DNA of 64,000 nt, from the NCBI RefSeq assembly GCF_040869045.1, contig NC_090319.1, positions 239,871,832 to 239,935,831 of the forward strand, read 5' to 3'. Within the stretch, counting starts at the first letter, position 1. Every line of letters begins with the position of its first letter. Below, one piece after another: positions 10,401-24,599 of this stretch. The notes under the pieces are model-generated. The model saw only the letters and a program-made list of their open reading frames with translations, searched no databases and was not told the DNA's origin. This stretch comes from Eurosta solidaginis (taxonomy: Eukaryota > Arthropoda > Insecta > Diptera > Tephritidae). Position numbers and translations under genes: made by a program.

Positions 10401-13400
10401 TAGAGATTTATTATAGTATAGATAGAAGATAGATTTCCTTCATTTTTCAAAAAAAAAAAATCCTTAATAGTAGCTTAATTGTAGCTTAAACAACTACATC
10501 TTTTTTGTTTCTCACGCGATTTTAATGAAATAAGTTCTAGATTCTCTTCTGGATTACAGGCTATCCATCTGTGAAAGTCTCATAAAAATCCATTCGTTAG
10601 TTTCCGAGATTATCGATATCATACAGACAAACAGACAAACAGAAAAAAGTGGTGCCGATGGATTCTACGACATTCCAAACGTCAAGTACACTCATTTTTT
10701 TTTTAGAAATCTTGGATGTACAGACACGATTTTCTAGAGATTTATTATAGTATAGATAGAAGATAGATTTCCTTCATTTTTCAAAAAAAAAAATCCTTAA
10801 TTTTTCTAGATATTTATTATAGTATAGATAGAAGATAGATTTCCTTCATTTTTCAAAAAAAAAAATCCTTAAAAGTAGCTTAATTGTAGCTTAAACAACT
10901 ACATCTTTTTTGTTTCTCACGCGATTTTAATGAAATAAGTTCTAGATTCCCTTCTGGATTACAGGCTATCCATCTGTGAAAGTCTCATAAAAATCCATTC
11001 GTTAGTTTCCGAGATTATCGATATCATACAGACAAACAGACAAACAGAAAAAAGTGGTGTCGATGGATTCTACGACATTCCAAACGTCAAGTACACTCAT
11101 TTTTTTTTTTAGAAATCTTGGATGTACAGACACGATTTTCTAGATATTTATTATAGTATAGATAGAAGATAGATTTCCTTCATTTTTCAAAAAAAAAAAT
11201 CCTTAATTTTTCTAGATATTTATTATAGTATAGATAGAAGATAGATTTCCTTCATTTTTCAAAAAAAAAAATCCTTAAAAGTAGCTTAATTGTAGCTTAA
11301 ACAACTACATCTTTTTTGTTTCTCACGCGATTTTAATGAAATAAGTTCTAGATTCCCTTCTGGATTACAGGCTATCCATCTGTGAAAGTCTCATAAAAAT
11401 CCATTCGTTAGTTTCCGAGATTATCGATATCATACAGACAAACAGACAAACAGAAAAAAGTGGTGTCGATGGATTCTACGACATTCCAAACGTCAAGTAC
11501 ACTCATTTTTTTTTTTAGAAATCTTGGATGTACAGACACGATTTTCTAGATATTTATTATAGTATAGATAGAAGATAGATTTCCTTCATTTTTCAAAAAA
11601 AAAATCCTTAAAAGTAGCTTAATTGTAGCTTAAACAACTACATCTTTTTTGTTTCTCACGAGATTTTAATGAAATAAGTTCTAGATTCTCTTCTGGATTA
11701 CAGGCTATCCATCTGTGAAAGTCTCATAAAAATCCATTCGTTAGTTTCCGAGATTATCGATATCATACAGACAAACAGACAAACAGAAAAAAGTGGTGTC
11801 GATGGATTCTACGACATTCCAAACGTCAAGTACACTCATTTTTTTTTTTAGAAATCTTGGATGTACAGACACGATTTTCTAGATATTTATTATAGTATAG
11901 ATAGAAGATAGATTTCCTTCATTTTTCAAAAAAAAAATCCTTAAAAGTAGCTTAATTGTAGCTTAAACAACTACATCTTTTTTGTTTCTCACGAGATTTT
12001 AATGAAATAAGTTCTAGATTCTCTTCTGGATTACAGGCTATCCATCTGTGAAAGTCTCATAAAAATCCATTCGTTAGTTTCCGAGATTATCGATATCATA
12101 CAGACAAACAGACAAACAGAAAAAAGTGGTGCCGATGGATTCTACGACATTCCAAAAGTCAAGTACACTCATTTTTTTTTTTAGAAATCTTGGATGTACA
12201 GACACGATTTTCTAGAGATTTATTATAGTATAGATAGAAGATAGATTTCCTTCATTTTTCAAAAAAAAAAATCCTTAATAGTAGCTTAATTGTAGCTTAA
12301 ACAACTACATCTTTTTTGTTTCTCACGCGATTTTAATGAAATAAGTTCTAGATTCTCTTCTGGATTACAGGCTATCCATCTGTGAAAGTCTCATAAAAAT
12401 CCATTCGTTAGTTTCCGAGATTATCGATATCATACAGACAAACAGACAAACAGAAAAAAGTGGTGCCGATGGATTCTACGACATTCCAAACGTCAAGTAC
12501 ACTCATTTTTTTTTTTAGAAATCTTGGATGTACAGACACGATTTTCTAGATATTTATTATAGTATAGATAGAAGATAGATTTCCTTCATTTTTCAAAAAA
12601 AAAAATCCTTAAAAGTAGCTTAATTGTAGCTTAAACAACTACATCTTTTTTGTTTCTCACGCGATTTTAATGAAATAAGTTCTAGATTCCCTTCTGGATT
12701 ACAGGCTATCCATCTGTGAAAGTCTCATAAAAATCCATTCGTTAGTTTCCGAGATTATCGATATCATACAGACAAACAGACAAACAGAAAAAAGTGGTGC
12801 CGATGGATTCTACGACATTCCAAACGTCAAGTACACTCACTTTTTTTTTTAGAAATCTTGGATGTACAGACACGATTTTCTAGAGATTTATTATAGTATA
12901 GATAGAAGATAGATTTCCTTCATTTTTCAAAAAAAAAAATCCTTAAAAGTAGCTTAATTGTAGCTTAAACAACTACATCTTTTTTGTTTCTCACGCGATT
13001 TTAATGAAATAAGTTCTAGATTCCCTTCTGGATTACAGGCTATCCATCTGTGAAAGTCTCATAAAAATCCATTCGTTAGTTTCCGAGATTATCGATATCA
13101 TACAGACAAACAGACAAACAGAAAAAAGTGGTGTCGATGGATTCTACGACATTCCAAACGTCAAGTACACTCATTTTTTTTTTTAGAAATCTTGGATGTA
13201 CAGACACGATTTTCTAGATATTTATTATAGTATAGATAGAAGATAGATTTCCTTCATTTTTCAAAAAAAAAAATCCTTAAAAGTAGCTTAATTGTAGCTT
13301 AAACAACTACATCTTTTTTGTTTCTCACGAGATTTTAATGAAATAAGTTCTAGATTCTCTTCTGGATTACAGGCTATCCATCTGTGAAAGTCTCATAAAA

Positions 13401-16400
13401 ATCCATTCGTTAGTTTCCGAGATTATCGATATCATACAGACAAACAGACAAACAGAAAAAAGTGGTGCCGATGGATTCTACGACATTCCAAACGTCAAGT
13501 ACACTCATTTTTTTTTTTAGAAATCTTGGATGTACAGACACGATTTTCTAGATATTTATTATAGTATAGATAGAAGATAGATTTCCTTCATTTTTCAAAA
13601 AAAAAAATCCTTAAAAGTAGCTTAATTGTAGCTTAAACAACTACATCTTTTTTGTTTCTCACGCGATTTTAATGAAATAAGTTCTAGATTCCCTTCTGGA
13701 TTACAGGCTATCCATCTGTGAAAGTCTCATAAAAATCCATTCGTTTGTTTCCGAGATTATCGATATCATACAGACAAACAGACAAACAGAAAAAAGTGGT
13801 GCCGATGGATTCTACGACATTCCAAACGTCAAGTACACTCACTTTTTTTTTTAGAAATCTTGGATGTACAGACACGATTTTCTAGAGATTTATTATAGTA
13901 TAGATAGAAGATAGATTTCCTTCATTTTTCAAAAAAAAAAATCCTTAAAAGTAGCTTAATTGTAGCTTAAACAACTACATCTTTTTTGTTTCTCACGCGA
14001 TTTTAATGAAATAAGTTCTAGATTCTCTTCTGGATTACAGGTTATCCATCTGTGAAAGTCTCATAAAAATCCATTCGTTAGTTTCCGAGATTATCGATAT
14101 CATACAGACAAACAGACAAACAGAAAAAAGTGGTGCCGATGGATTCTACGACATTCCAAACGTCAAGTACACTCATTTTTTTTTTTAGAAATCTTGGATG
14201 TACAGACACGATTTTCTAGATATTTATTATAGTATAGATAGAAGATAGATTTCCTTCATTTTTCAAAAAAAAAAATCCTTAAAAGTAGCTTAATTGTAGC
14301 TTAAACAACTACATCTTTTTTGTTTCTCACGCGATTTTAATGAAATAAGTTCTAGATTCCCTTCTGGATTACAAGCTATCCATCTGTGAAAGTCTCATAA
14401 AAATCCATTCGTTAGTTTCCGAGATTATCGATATCATACAGACAAACAGACAAACAGAAAAAAGTGGTGCCGATGGATTCTACGACATTCCAAACGTCAA
14501 GTACACTCATTTTTTTTTTTAGAAATCTTGGATGTACAGACACGATTTTCTAGATATTTATTATAGTATAGATAGAAGATAGATTTCCTTCATTTTTCAA
14601 AAAAAAAAATCCTTAAAAGTAGCTTAATTGTAGCTTAAACAACTACATCTTTTTTGTTTCTCACGCGATTTTAATGAAATAAGTTCTAGATTCCCTTCTG
14701 GATTACAGGCTATCCATCTGTGAAAGTCTCATAAAAATCCATTCGTTAGTTTCCGAGATTATCGATATCATACAGACAAACAGACAAACAGAAAAAAGTG
14801 GTGCCGATGGATTCTACGACATTCCAAACGTCAAGTACACTCATTTTTTTTTTTAGAAATCTTGGATGTACAGACACGATTTTCTAGAGATTTATTATAG
14901 TATAGATAGAAGATAGATTTCCTTCATTTTTCAAAAAAAAAAATCCTTAAAAGTAGCTTAATTGTAGCTTAAACAACTACATCTTTTTTGTTTCTCACGC
15001 GATTTTAATGAAATAAGTTCTAGATTCTCTTCTGGATTACAGGCTATCCATCTGTGAAAGTCTCATAAAAATCCATTCGTTAGTTTCCGAGATTATCGAT
15101 ATCATACAGACAAACAGACAAACAGAAAAAAGTGGTGCCGATGGATTCTACGACATTCCAAACGTCAAGTACACTCATTTTTTTTTTTAGAAATCTTGGA
15201 TGTACAGACACGATTTTCTAGAGATTTATTATAGTATAGATAGAAGATAGATTTCTTTCATTTTTCAAAAAAAAAATCCTTAATAGTAGCTTAATTGTAG
15301 CTTAAACAACTACATCTTTTTTGTTTCTCACGCGATTTTAATGAAATAAGTTCTAGATTCTCTTCTGGATTACAGGCTATCCATCTGTGAAAGTCTCATA
15401 AAAATCCATTCGTTAGTTTCCGAGATTATCGATATCATACAGACAAACAGACAAACAGAAAAAAGTGGTGCCGATGGATTCTACGACATTCCAAACGTCA
15501 AGTACACTCATTTTTTTTTTAGAAATCTTGGATGTACAGACACGATTTTCTAGAGATTTATTATAGTATAGATAGAAGATAGATTTCCTTCATTTTTCAA
15601 AAAAAAAAATCCTTAATTTTTCTAGATATTTATTATAGTATAGATAGAAGATAGATTTCCTTCATTTTTCAAAAAAAAAAATCCTTAAAAGTAGCTTAAT
15701 TGTAGCTTAAACAACTACATCTTTTTTGTTTCTCACGCGATTTTAATGAAATAAGTTCTAGATTCCCTTCTGGATTACAGGCTATCCATCTGTGGAAGTC
15801 TCATAAAAATCCATTCGTTAGTTTCCGAGATTATCGATATCATACAGACAAACAGACAAACAGAAAAAAGTGGTGCCGATGGATTCTACGACATTCCAAA
15901 CGTCAAGTACACTCACTTTTTTTTTTAGAAATCTTGGATGTACAGACACGATTTTCTAGAGATTTATTATAGTATAGATAGAAGATAGATTTCCTTCATT
16001 TTTCAAAAAAAAAAATCCTTAAAAGTAGCTTAATTGTAGCTTAAACAACTACATCTTTTTTGTTTCTCACGCGATTTTAATGAAATAAGTTCTAGATTCC
16101 CTTCTGGATTACAGGCTATCCATCTGTGAAAGTCTCATAAAAATCCATTCGTTAGTTTCCGAGATTATCGATATCATACAGACAAACAGACAAACAGAAA
16201 AAAGTGGTGTCGATGGATTCTACGACATTCCAAACGTCAAGTACACTCATTTTTTTTTTTAGAAATCTTGGATGTACAGACACGATTTTCTAGATATTTA
16301 TTATAGTATAGATAGAAGATAGATTTCCTTCATTTTTCAAAAAAAAAAATCCTTAAAAGTAGCTTAATTGTAGCTTAAACAACTACATCTTTTTTGTTTC

Positions 16401-18984
16401 TCACGAGATTTTAATGAAATAAGTTCTAGATTCTCTTCTGGATTACAGGCTATCCATCTGTGAAAGTCTCATAAAAATCCATCCGTTAGTTTCCGAGATT
16501 ATCGATATCATACAGACAAACAGACAAACAGAAAAAAGTGGTGCCGATGGATTCTACGACATTCCAAACGTCAAGTACACTCATTTTTTTTTTTAGAAAT
16601 CTTGGATGTACAGACACGATTTTCTAGATATTTATTATAGTATAGATAGAAGATAGATTTCCTTCATTTTTCAAAAAAAAAAATCCTTAAAAGTAGCTTA
16701 ATTGTAGCTTAAACAACTACATCTTTTTTGTTTCTCACGCGATTTTAATGAAATAAGTTCTAGATTCCCTTCTGGATTACAGGCTATCCATCTGTGAAAG
16801 TCTCATAAAAATCCATTCGTTTGTTTCCGAGATTATCGATATCATACAGACAAACAGACAAACAGAAAAAAGTGGTGCCGATGGATTCTACGACATTCCA
16901 AACGTCAAGTACACTCACTTTTTTTTTTAGAAATCTTGGATGTACAGACACGATTTTCTAGAGATTTATTATAGTATAGATAGAAGATAGATTTCCTTCA
17001 TTTTTCAAAAAAAAAAATCCTTAAAAGTAGCTTAATTGTAGCTTAAACAACTACATCTTTTTTGTTTCTCACGCGATTTTAATGAAATAAGTTCTAGATT
17101 CTCTTCTGGATTACAGGCTATCCATCTGTGAAAGTCCCATAAAAATCCATTCGTTAGTTTCCGAGATTATCGATATCATACAGACAAACAGACAAACAGA
17201 AAAAAGTGGTGCCGATGGATTCTACGACATTCCAAACGTCAAGTACACTCATTTTTTTTTTTAGAAATCTTGGATGTACAGACACGATTTTCTAGAGATT
17301 TATTATAGTATAGATTGAAGATAGATTTCCTTCATTTTTCAAAAAAAAAAATCCTTAAAAGTAGCTTAATTGTAGCTTAAACAACTACATCTTTTTTGTT
17401 TCTCACGCGATTTTAATGAAATAAGTTCTAGATTCTCTTCTGGATTACAGGCTATCCATCTGTGAAAGTCTCATAAAAATCCATTCGTTAGTTTCCGAGA
17501 TTATCGATATCATACAGACAAACAGACAAACAGAAAAAAGTGGTGCCGATGGATTCTACGACATTCCAAACGTCAAGTACACTCATTTTTTTTTTTAGAA
17601 ATCTTGGATGTACAGACACGATTTTCTAGAGATTTATTATAGTATAGATAGAAGATAGATTTCCTTCATTTTTCAAAAAAAAAAATCCTTAATAGTAGCT
17701 TAATTGTAGCTTAAACAACTACATCTTTTTTGTTTCTCACGCGATTTTAATGAAATAAGTTCTAGATTCTCTTCTGGATTACAGGCTATCCATCTGTGAA
17801 AGTCTCATAAAAATCCATTCGTTAGTTTCCGAGATTATCGATATCATACAGACAAACAGACAAACAGAAAAAAGTGGTGCCGATGGATTCTACGACATTC
17901 CAAACGTCAAGTACACTCATTTTTTTTTTTTAGAAATCTTGGATGTACAGACACGATTTTCTAGAGATTTATTATAGTATAGATAGAAGATAGATTTCCT
18001 TCATTTTTCAAAAAAAAAAATCCTTAAAAGTAGCTTAATTGTAGCTTAAACAACTACATCTTTTTTGTTTCTCACGCGATTTTAATGAAATAAGTTCTAG
18101 ATTCTCTTCTGGATTACAGGCTATCCATCTGTGAAAGTCTCATAAAAATCCATTCGTTAGTTTCCGAGATTATCGATATCATACAGACAAACAGACAAAC
18201 AGAAAAAAGTGGTGCCGATGGATTCTACGACATTCCAAACGTCAAGTACACTCATTTTTTTTTTTAGAAATCTTGGATGTACAGACACGATTTTCTAGAG
18301 ATTTATTATAGTATAGATAGAAGATAGATTTCCTTCATTTTTCAAAAAAAAAAATTCTTAAAAGTAGCTTAATTGTAGCTTAAACAACTACATCTTTTTT
18401 GTTTCTCACGCGATTTTAATGAAATAAGTTCTAGATTCTCTTCTGGATTACAGGCTATCCATCTGTGAAAGTCTCATAAAAATCCATTCGTTAGTTTCCG
18501 AGATTATCGATATCATACAGACAAACAGACAAACAGAAAAAAGTGGTGCCGATGGATTCTACGACATTCCAAACGTCAAGTACACTCATTTTTTTTTTTA
18601 GAAATCTTGGATGTACAGAAACGATTTTCTAGATATTTATTATAGTATAGATAGAAGATAGATTTCCTTCATTTTTCAAAAAAAAATATTCTTAAAAGTA
18701 GCTTAATTGTAGCTTAAACAACTATATCTTTTTTTTTCTCACGCGATTTTAATGAAATAAGTTCTAGATTCCCTTCTGGATTACAGGCTATCCATCTGTG
18801 AAAGTCTCATAAAAATCAAATTCGTTAGTTTCCGAGATTATCGATATCATACAGGCAAACAGACAAACAGAAAAAAGTGGTGTCGATGGATTTTACGACA
18901 TTCCAAACGTTAAGTACACTCATTTTTTTTTTAGAAATCTTGGATGTACAAACGATTTTCTAGAGATTTATTATAGTATAGATT
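4427..18984 (+). repeat. 334 bp satellite array, about 43 units
   Basis: Head-to-tail units of 332-336 bp occur about 43 times. Landmarks in order are: TTCCTTCATTTTTC, an A run of 8-12, TAGCTTAATTGTAGCTTAA, TCACGCGATTTTAATGAAAT, GGATTACAGGCTATCC, TTTCCGAGATTATCGATATC, CAGACAAACAGACAAACAG, GGTGCCGATGGATTCTACG, a T run of 8-11, and GATTTATTATAGTATAGAT. Units differ by few substitutions (CGCG or CGAG in TCACG; GAGATTT or GATATTT; CCCTTC or CTCTTC; GTGCCG or GTGTCG), so they are recent or well homogenised. The last unit (about 18660-18984) is more diverged, as array edges usually are. No unit has a long open frame. Length may be over- or under-stated by assembly. Confidence 0.95.
10780..11270 (+). 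repeat. truncated unit junctions inside the array
   Basis: At about 10795 and 11200 the sequence jumps from AATCCTTAA directly to TTTTTCTAGATATTT, skipping most of a unit and leaving a piece of about 70 bp. A third identical junction occurs at about 15610. Three copies of one breakpoint mean that a single deletion event was later copied along the array. Confidence 0.85.
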
Positions 18985-20680
18985 AATATTTTTTATTAAT
19001 GACAATAAAATTATTATTAACGAAAATAAATGGGTACCTATTAATAAAATTACCTTCCCACTCCTACTGATGATCCGTTCGTGAATTGAGAACGAAAACT
19101 GTTAAATCGAACACAAATCGTTCTCGAAGCGTGATAACGAAAAATCTTATATCAGGCACAAATAGTGTTTGAAATGATCACAGACGGTTCACACATCAAT
19201 ACCAACCTTGGTTATAAAATACGAACGGTATTCTTCGAAAAACTGTTCTTAAAACAAGCCTATCGGTCAAGAGTTAAGAAAAAACGTACTTAATAGACGT
19301 TTGTCAATGAATGTTCTTAATTTTGATCTTTTTTCGTTCATTTTGGAACGATTTTTCTCTGAATGTAGGAGCATTCTAGAACCCGTGTCATCCTTAATCT
19401 GTAGAGTTTTAGCCTTATGAGCGCAGGGCATGAGCACAAGGTGAGCTCGATCGCTTCCTCCTCTCACCCGCATTTTCTATGTCTTCTATCACTGACAAGG
19501 CCTAATTTAAACATATGACGACAGAAGGCAGTGTCCAGTTAGTCCATCATGAGCTGACAGTCCACTCTTTTCAATGTTAAGCGTAACTTGTTAATCTAAG
19601 GCCAAATATAATGAGCAAGATCTTCGACTCTTCAACTATTCACTATAAGGCCTACAGGTGGAATGTGCAGATTGACATACAGTGCAGCAGTCGGGATGTT
19701 TCCAGGGCTGCTACACATTGAAAGCCTTCATACGCCCCTGTTAAGTATACTCCAAGCTTCCAGATTCTACCTTAACGGAAACTTAGTTTACAAATTTCAA
19801 AGGCCCTGACCAATAAGATTAAGCCGATATCAGAGTTTTTTTCAATAATATCCCAGCCAAAACCATCAAAATTATTTTCAAAAGTCAAAAGGAATTAATT
19901 CATCACTGAAAATCATAGCAGCCTTTAAATACAGAAATGCAAATTTCACTTACAAGCACCAAATCTTATATTTTGAAGAGAGCTCAATATGCCTATTATG
20001 ACATTTTAGCTCAAAAGCTTCACGATTAAAGGCAACACATGCAACGTGCGACATGTGGTATGAAGCCCTGGGTGGGTCTAAATGGCACTCATGCTTAAAT
20101 GTTTTATGCTGTGTTCAACGGGGTCAATTGGCCATTATAGTTGTTAAGTCAGTGTATTTACCTGTAATTTACCTTTAAGCGTCAAAAGTTTGATTCTTGC
20201 TTCTCCCACTTAGCTCCCTTTGTGTCTTTTTTTTTTTTGTTTTTGATGCCATAATTTAAAACCTGTAAATTGTACGCTTCACACTATTTTCTTCTTTGTG
20301 CAACTTTAACGACAAAATAGTAAACTGTTTTTGTTTTAATAATGGAAAATTACATAATAATATTCAAAGCATATGCGCTCGACCCTACCACGTTCAACTC
20401 GAACACTATTATTTATAAATTGGCTACATATTTCTTTTTGTCTTCGGACATCCATCAGTATCACTCCCATTTGCCGTCCTTGCCGATGGCTCTTGACAAT
20501 TTATTCTCTGCCTTGTTCCGAGTTTATTACGGTCATTCTCAACTACCTGTAGTTTCACTCAATTCAGTTAAGCTTTACAGCTGTTGGTACCGTCACCATA
20601 CTACAAATTATACAATAATAAGTAGTTTAAAATTAAATGCAGTGTGGCTTTACTGAGTCCATACAAGGTGGCATGTTTTC
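18985..20680. other. unassigned DNA between satellite and DINE-like copy
   Basis: Single-copy-looking sequence. It contains a short minus-strand open frame (19267-19473) and a plus-strand one of 104 codons (20342-20656), neither of which resembles a known family or shows splice context. I see no repeat, RNA gene or promoter that I could defend. Confidence 0.5.
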
Positions 20681-21655
20681 ATACTCAGTTGAGCATAGCA
20701 CACAGAGTATATTAACCTTTTTACATAACTATACTTTCCGGCATAAACTTGCCGAGATAAATAAATACTTCCTATTCCAAAATGACCAGGGGAAAGAAAT
20801 TCTGGAAAGAAATTAGTAGAACTCATAGGATATCATATACCAAGCTTTTTAAAATGAACGAAGTCGGACGATAGCAACGCTCCTTTTTATATATATTTAA
20901 ATGTGAAAGTACCGCCCCTCTTCTGAAAAAATAAACTTTGAAAATATTATTGGCCATAAATCAGAAACCGCTTAAGTTATCGCCACGAAACTTTGTCATA
21001 GGGAATGAGTTTGGAAAAAAGGACAAAATCGGCAAGGCCACATCCAATTTTATATAAAAGATGTTTAAAAGGACAGTGGATGAATATAATAGGTTATATT
21101 TGCGAAAAATAACTATATATCAATGCCTTTTTACTTCTATAGTGTATGTATAACGAGAGAAAACGAATATTTTTGAAAATGCGCGTGGCACCGACCCTTT
21201 TCGGCCAAGCATTTTCTCATGTTGTTGGAGCCATAACTCGAGGACCATTGAATGTATATTGGCTAAATTTCGTTCACGTACATACATTATACCAGCAAAT
21301 ATTTCTGCCAAAAACGCACGAAATCGGATGACGACCACGCCCGCTTTGTAGGAATATAATTTACTTTTAAAATTTATTTATAAGAAGAAGATTAATGAAA
21401 TAAAAATATTTGGATATGGGAATGGCACCTCCCCTTTTTCGAGCAGTAATTCTTCTACGTTTGGGGAGCCATAACTAAAAAAAAATTGACCTATCGTATT
21501 CCGGTGCACTTATTTCCTTTACAAAGAAGAATATCTTTAATAAATATGAGCAAAATTGATTAATAAACATGACCAATTTTGGTTTAATGTTTAATGAACT
21601 GAACGATAGAAGCTCTCAGCTCATTTTTTAATGTTCGGTTTCACACTTACTTGTT
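20681..21655 (+). mobile_element. degraded DINE/Helentron-like element
   Basis: The left end ATACTCAGTTGAGCATAGCA is followed by CACAGAGTATATTAACC. The right end runs GTTCGGTTTCACACTTACTTGTT. These match the ends of the family copies at 27899-37007 and 48356-52160. Internal phrases such as 'accgcccctc' and 'gaccacgcccgc' are also shared. The 3' hairpin is broken (the CCGAAC arm is gone) and the inner inverted repeat is not recognisable, so this is an old copy. It has no tandem satellite core. Confidence 0.65.
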
Positions 21656-22879
21656 TTCACTTACTTTTTTTCGTGCTGGCATAATAAGTAAAATTTGCTG
21701 GCGGTGCATAATTTTGAAAAATGCAATTATTACCACAATTGATTTACGATATTCACTTAAAAATTAAACGGTTATAAACGGTTTTCATTTAATCCTCAAA
21801 TGGTTGCTGAAATTGCAATTGTAAAAATAATTGTATGCACCACCATTGCATAAACAACCAGCCCAGGCGCCCAAGCATCGATGTGTATTTTCAAAAACAT
21901 AATATTGTTGGTATTAAGATGTTATAATGTTATTTCAGATTATTTTTTAGGGAAACGGGGAGCTTGTTCTTCCTCCCTTTCTCACACACTTTACTCTGCC
22001 ATAATTATGGCAAAAGGAATAATAATATGCCTCACAGGAAATTGCATTTTGTGGTATGCTCCTTTTAATTTGTTTTAAATTGCTGGTACCCAAAGTTTTT
22101 ATGCCAACTAAAAACAGATACTATTTCGCTGAAAAACTTTTTATGACAGAAGATATTAAGGGAAGTACTACTCACTGCCAAGTGGGACAGCGAATTTAAA
22201 ATTGTGTAAGGTGCTACGCATTTTATACAAAAATCTATACTATTTTTTATTTTTTCAATTACAACGCAAGTGTGGTTTTGCAAACGCAGGCTCTTACATT
22301 TTTTGAAAATAAAATCATTCTAGTTGATATCATGCTTAATTGGCCTTAACGGTTTAAACGGCAATGTCTACCTAGCAAAGCGCCAGCTGCTTCTTTTCTT
22401 TGATTTATGGCAGAAATTGGAAAAGTCATGCGAAATAAAGAGTGAGAGTCTACCTGTCCTCTGCTTCCACTTGGATACCGATAAAACGATCTGCCGGGCC
22501 TGAGAATCTTCTTTAATATGCATAACATGGCTTAGCTCTGACAGCTCATTTATTATTCTCGAGTATTCGCCATCGCCAAAGAGTTCATCAGAACTTTTGT
22601 TTCGAGTACAACCGATAAGTACTCCCGGTTTGTATTATTTTGTCAGTGTCTATGCTTCTGCATTATATATCAGGATGACTGCGATAAGTTGCAGGCAGAG
22701 CTTGATGTTCATTTGCCGAGGGGGACTTTATTTCTCACCTACCTGGGATGCCACATTAAATTACTGTCAGATTGCGAGGTGCTAATTCGATCAATGCAAT
22801 CCGAAACGAAAAAGGAAGTGTGGCAGTAAATCACTGATTCTCTCACAAACTCATCAATTTTGCACTCTTCAAGGTTCGA
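21656..22879. other. unassigned DNA, perhaps decayed retrotransposon 3' region
   Basis: No gene is supported. On the minus strand the part from about 22890 down to 22350 continues the same strand as the Ty3/mdg4 remnant. It has short open pieces, such as one around 22528-22560, that could be the decayed end of its pol gene, but no motif proves this. The rest is AT-rich. Confidence 0.4.
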
Positions 22880-23910
22880 TTCACTCGTTTTTCTTACCCG
22901 TTTGATTGAGATGATACTGCGTTTAATATGTGTTCAGTGTTATGTCGCAGACAAAACTCCTCAAATTCAGGTGATGTGAAACAAGACCATCTATCACCTA
23001 TAATTCGCCGAGGGCGACTGTAGTCTGTAAAATACATGCGTAATGTACATATTTTCTCTTTTGTACTAATGTTTAGACCATATAAATAAACAAACTTAGT
23101 AAATGAATGGACGACTACAAATACATGTCGGTGTTTTAATTTGACTGTAATAATGGGACCAAAGGGATCAATATGGAGAGTACCCATGTTTCGGGTTTCT
23201 TCTGAATACTATAGAGACACCTCTCATTGCTCCTACACTGACCTGAATAATAAATACACTTCAAACAATTTGAAAGGAATGTCTTGATTTTCCTTCTCAT
23301 ACCAGAACCAATAATGCTTCTTAAACTGATCGAAGCATTTATATTCCGCTAAGTGTCCATAAGCCTCGTGTACTAGTTGCCATTCCCTTATATGGAACAC
23401 TAGTTAATTATCCATATTGAATTCCTTCACCTCAGCTCCTTTCTTTTCCTTAACTTTTTTATCTCTGGATCCCTTAATTTAGTTAGTTGAAAATTCACAT
23501 CTACTTCGCTTTCTTAAACTGCAGCTACACATGTCGACCTGCCCAAACTTTCCACATGTGCCATTTGTTCTCCAGACCGATGACTAATCTTAAGATCCAA
23601 TTCTATCAAAGATAGGGAACACCGAGCAATCCTATGATTTTTTTTTATTGAGCGCTAGTACTAATTAATTACAATCTGTTACAACAGTAAGGAATTTCAT
23701 GAAGAAAAACTATAAATCGTTCAAAAGCCCTAACTATCGCCAACGTCTCCGACCTCAAAACTATGATAGCGTGATTCCGCATCGGTTGTGCAAATCTGCA
23801 ATTATGCAATGTAATTTTTTCTAGTGTTTTTTTTTTCGTTATATTTCCTTTCCAATCATACTTCATACGACACTTAAGCAGTGGTTCCACTGTGACGTTA
23901 TTTGACATTA
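22880..23910 (-). pseudogene. Ty3/mdg4 (gypsy-type) pol remnant: RNase H and integrase
   Basis: Reading minus from 23910, the end of a reverse-transcriptase RNase H domain appears as SETLAIVRAFERFIVFLHEI and then TVVTDCN after a shift. Near 23600-23540 follows RIARCSLSLIELDLKISHRS and GEQMAHVESLGR, the post-RNase H linker. Near 23380-23190 the zinc-binding N-terminus of integrase is seen (VHEAYGHLAEYKCFDQFKKH, then CLKC in another frame). The integrase core runs 23187-22894, with HIDPFGP, VVVHSFTKFVYLY, IIGDRWSCFTSPEF and AVSSQSNG. The order RNase H, linker, H2C2, core is that of Ty3/mdg4 pol. Several frameshifts and stops make it inactive. No LTRs were found and the RT core is absent. Confidence 0.85.
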
Positions 23911-24599
23911 ATTGTGCGAGTTGACAATACTACAACTTTTTGAATGCTCCCATAACGTGGCCACCTCTATAAAATCGTATTTTGGAAATTTTCAGTGTTT
24001 GCTCTAGCAAGGCAAAAAGGGGAAGAAACTATCAAGTCAGTTTGTGGTGAGTCCAAGAAACCAGTAACTCGAAATAGCGCCAGATTTTGTAATCTTTAAA
24101 TACTGGGGCAGCTCGTGAGCTTCTGGATATTTGATTTAGTCACTACATTGCCAGTTTGATATGCACTATTTCACTCTTTACTTGTGGTTTTGTGGAAATC
24201 TGCTCTTGTAGCTTTCTAAATCAAGTTCAAGCTCTATATATTTAATATTATCTATGCATCGATTAAATTTAAGCCTGCGAGGCCTACGAATATTTAAATA
24301 TTCGAGAATATGGCTAGAAACCGAGTTCCCGATTTCTCGGATCACGAAATTATAGATTGGGATCAAGAAGAAATCGTAATTCCTAGTTCATCTAAATGTT
24401 GCTTTGCCTCCGGATTGATAAATTAGAATAACTTGAAGAGTGGATTAAAGGTTCGAAAAGAGCTCAAGGCCAGAACAATAATTTTTTGTAATGATTATTG
24501 TTTTTTTAATTTTTTTATAATTGAAAACTTGTATTTTGTTTTTGGAATAGTAAGTAGAAAATTTTTCAGACAACCTGCCATAGCTGCGCAGCTAGATCC
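23911..24599. other. unassigned DNA
   Basis: No RT motifs of the adjoining Ty3/mdg4 remnant can be recognised upstream of its RNase H part. A minus-strand open frame of 62 codons at 24178-24366 resembles nothing I know. Confidence 0.4.

Noticed and set aside
4427..18984. CRISPR-like repeat array
   Set aside because: Units are 334 bp, contiguous and without unique spacers, in animal DNA. It is a tandem satellite.
20342..20656. 104-codon plus-strand frame
   Set aside because: No recognisable domain, and it ends just before a DINE-like element; not enough support to call a gene.
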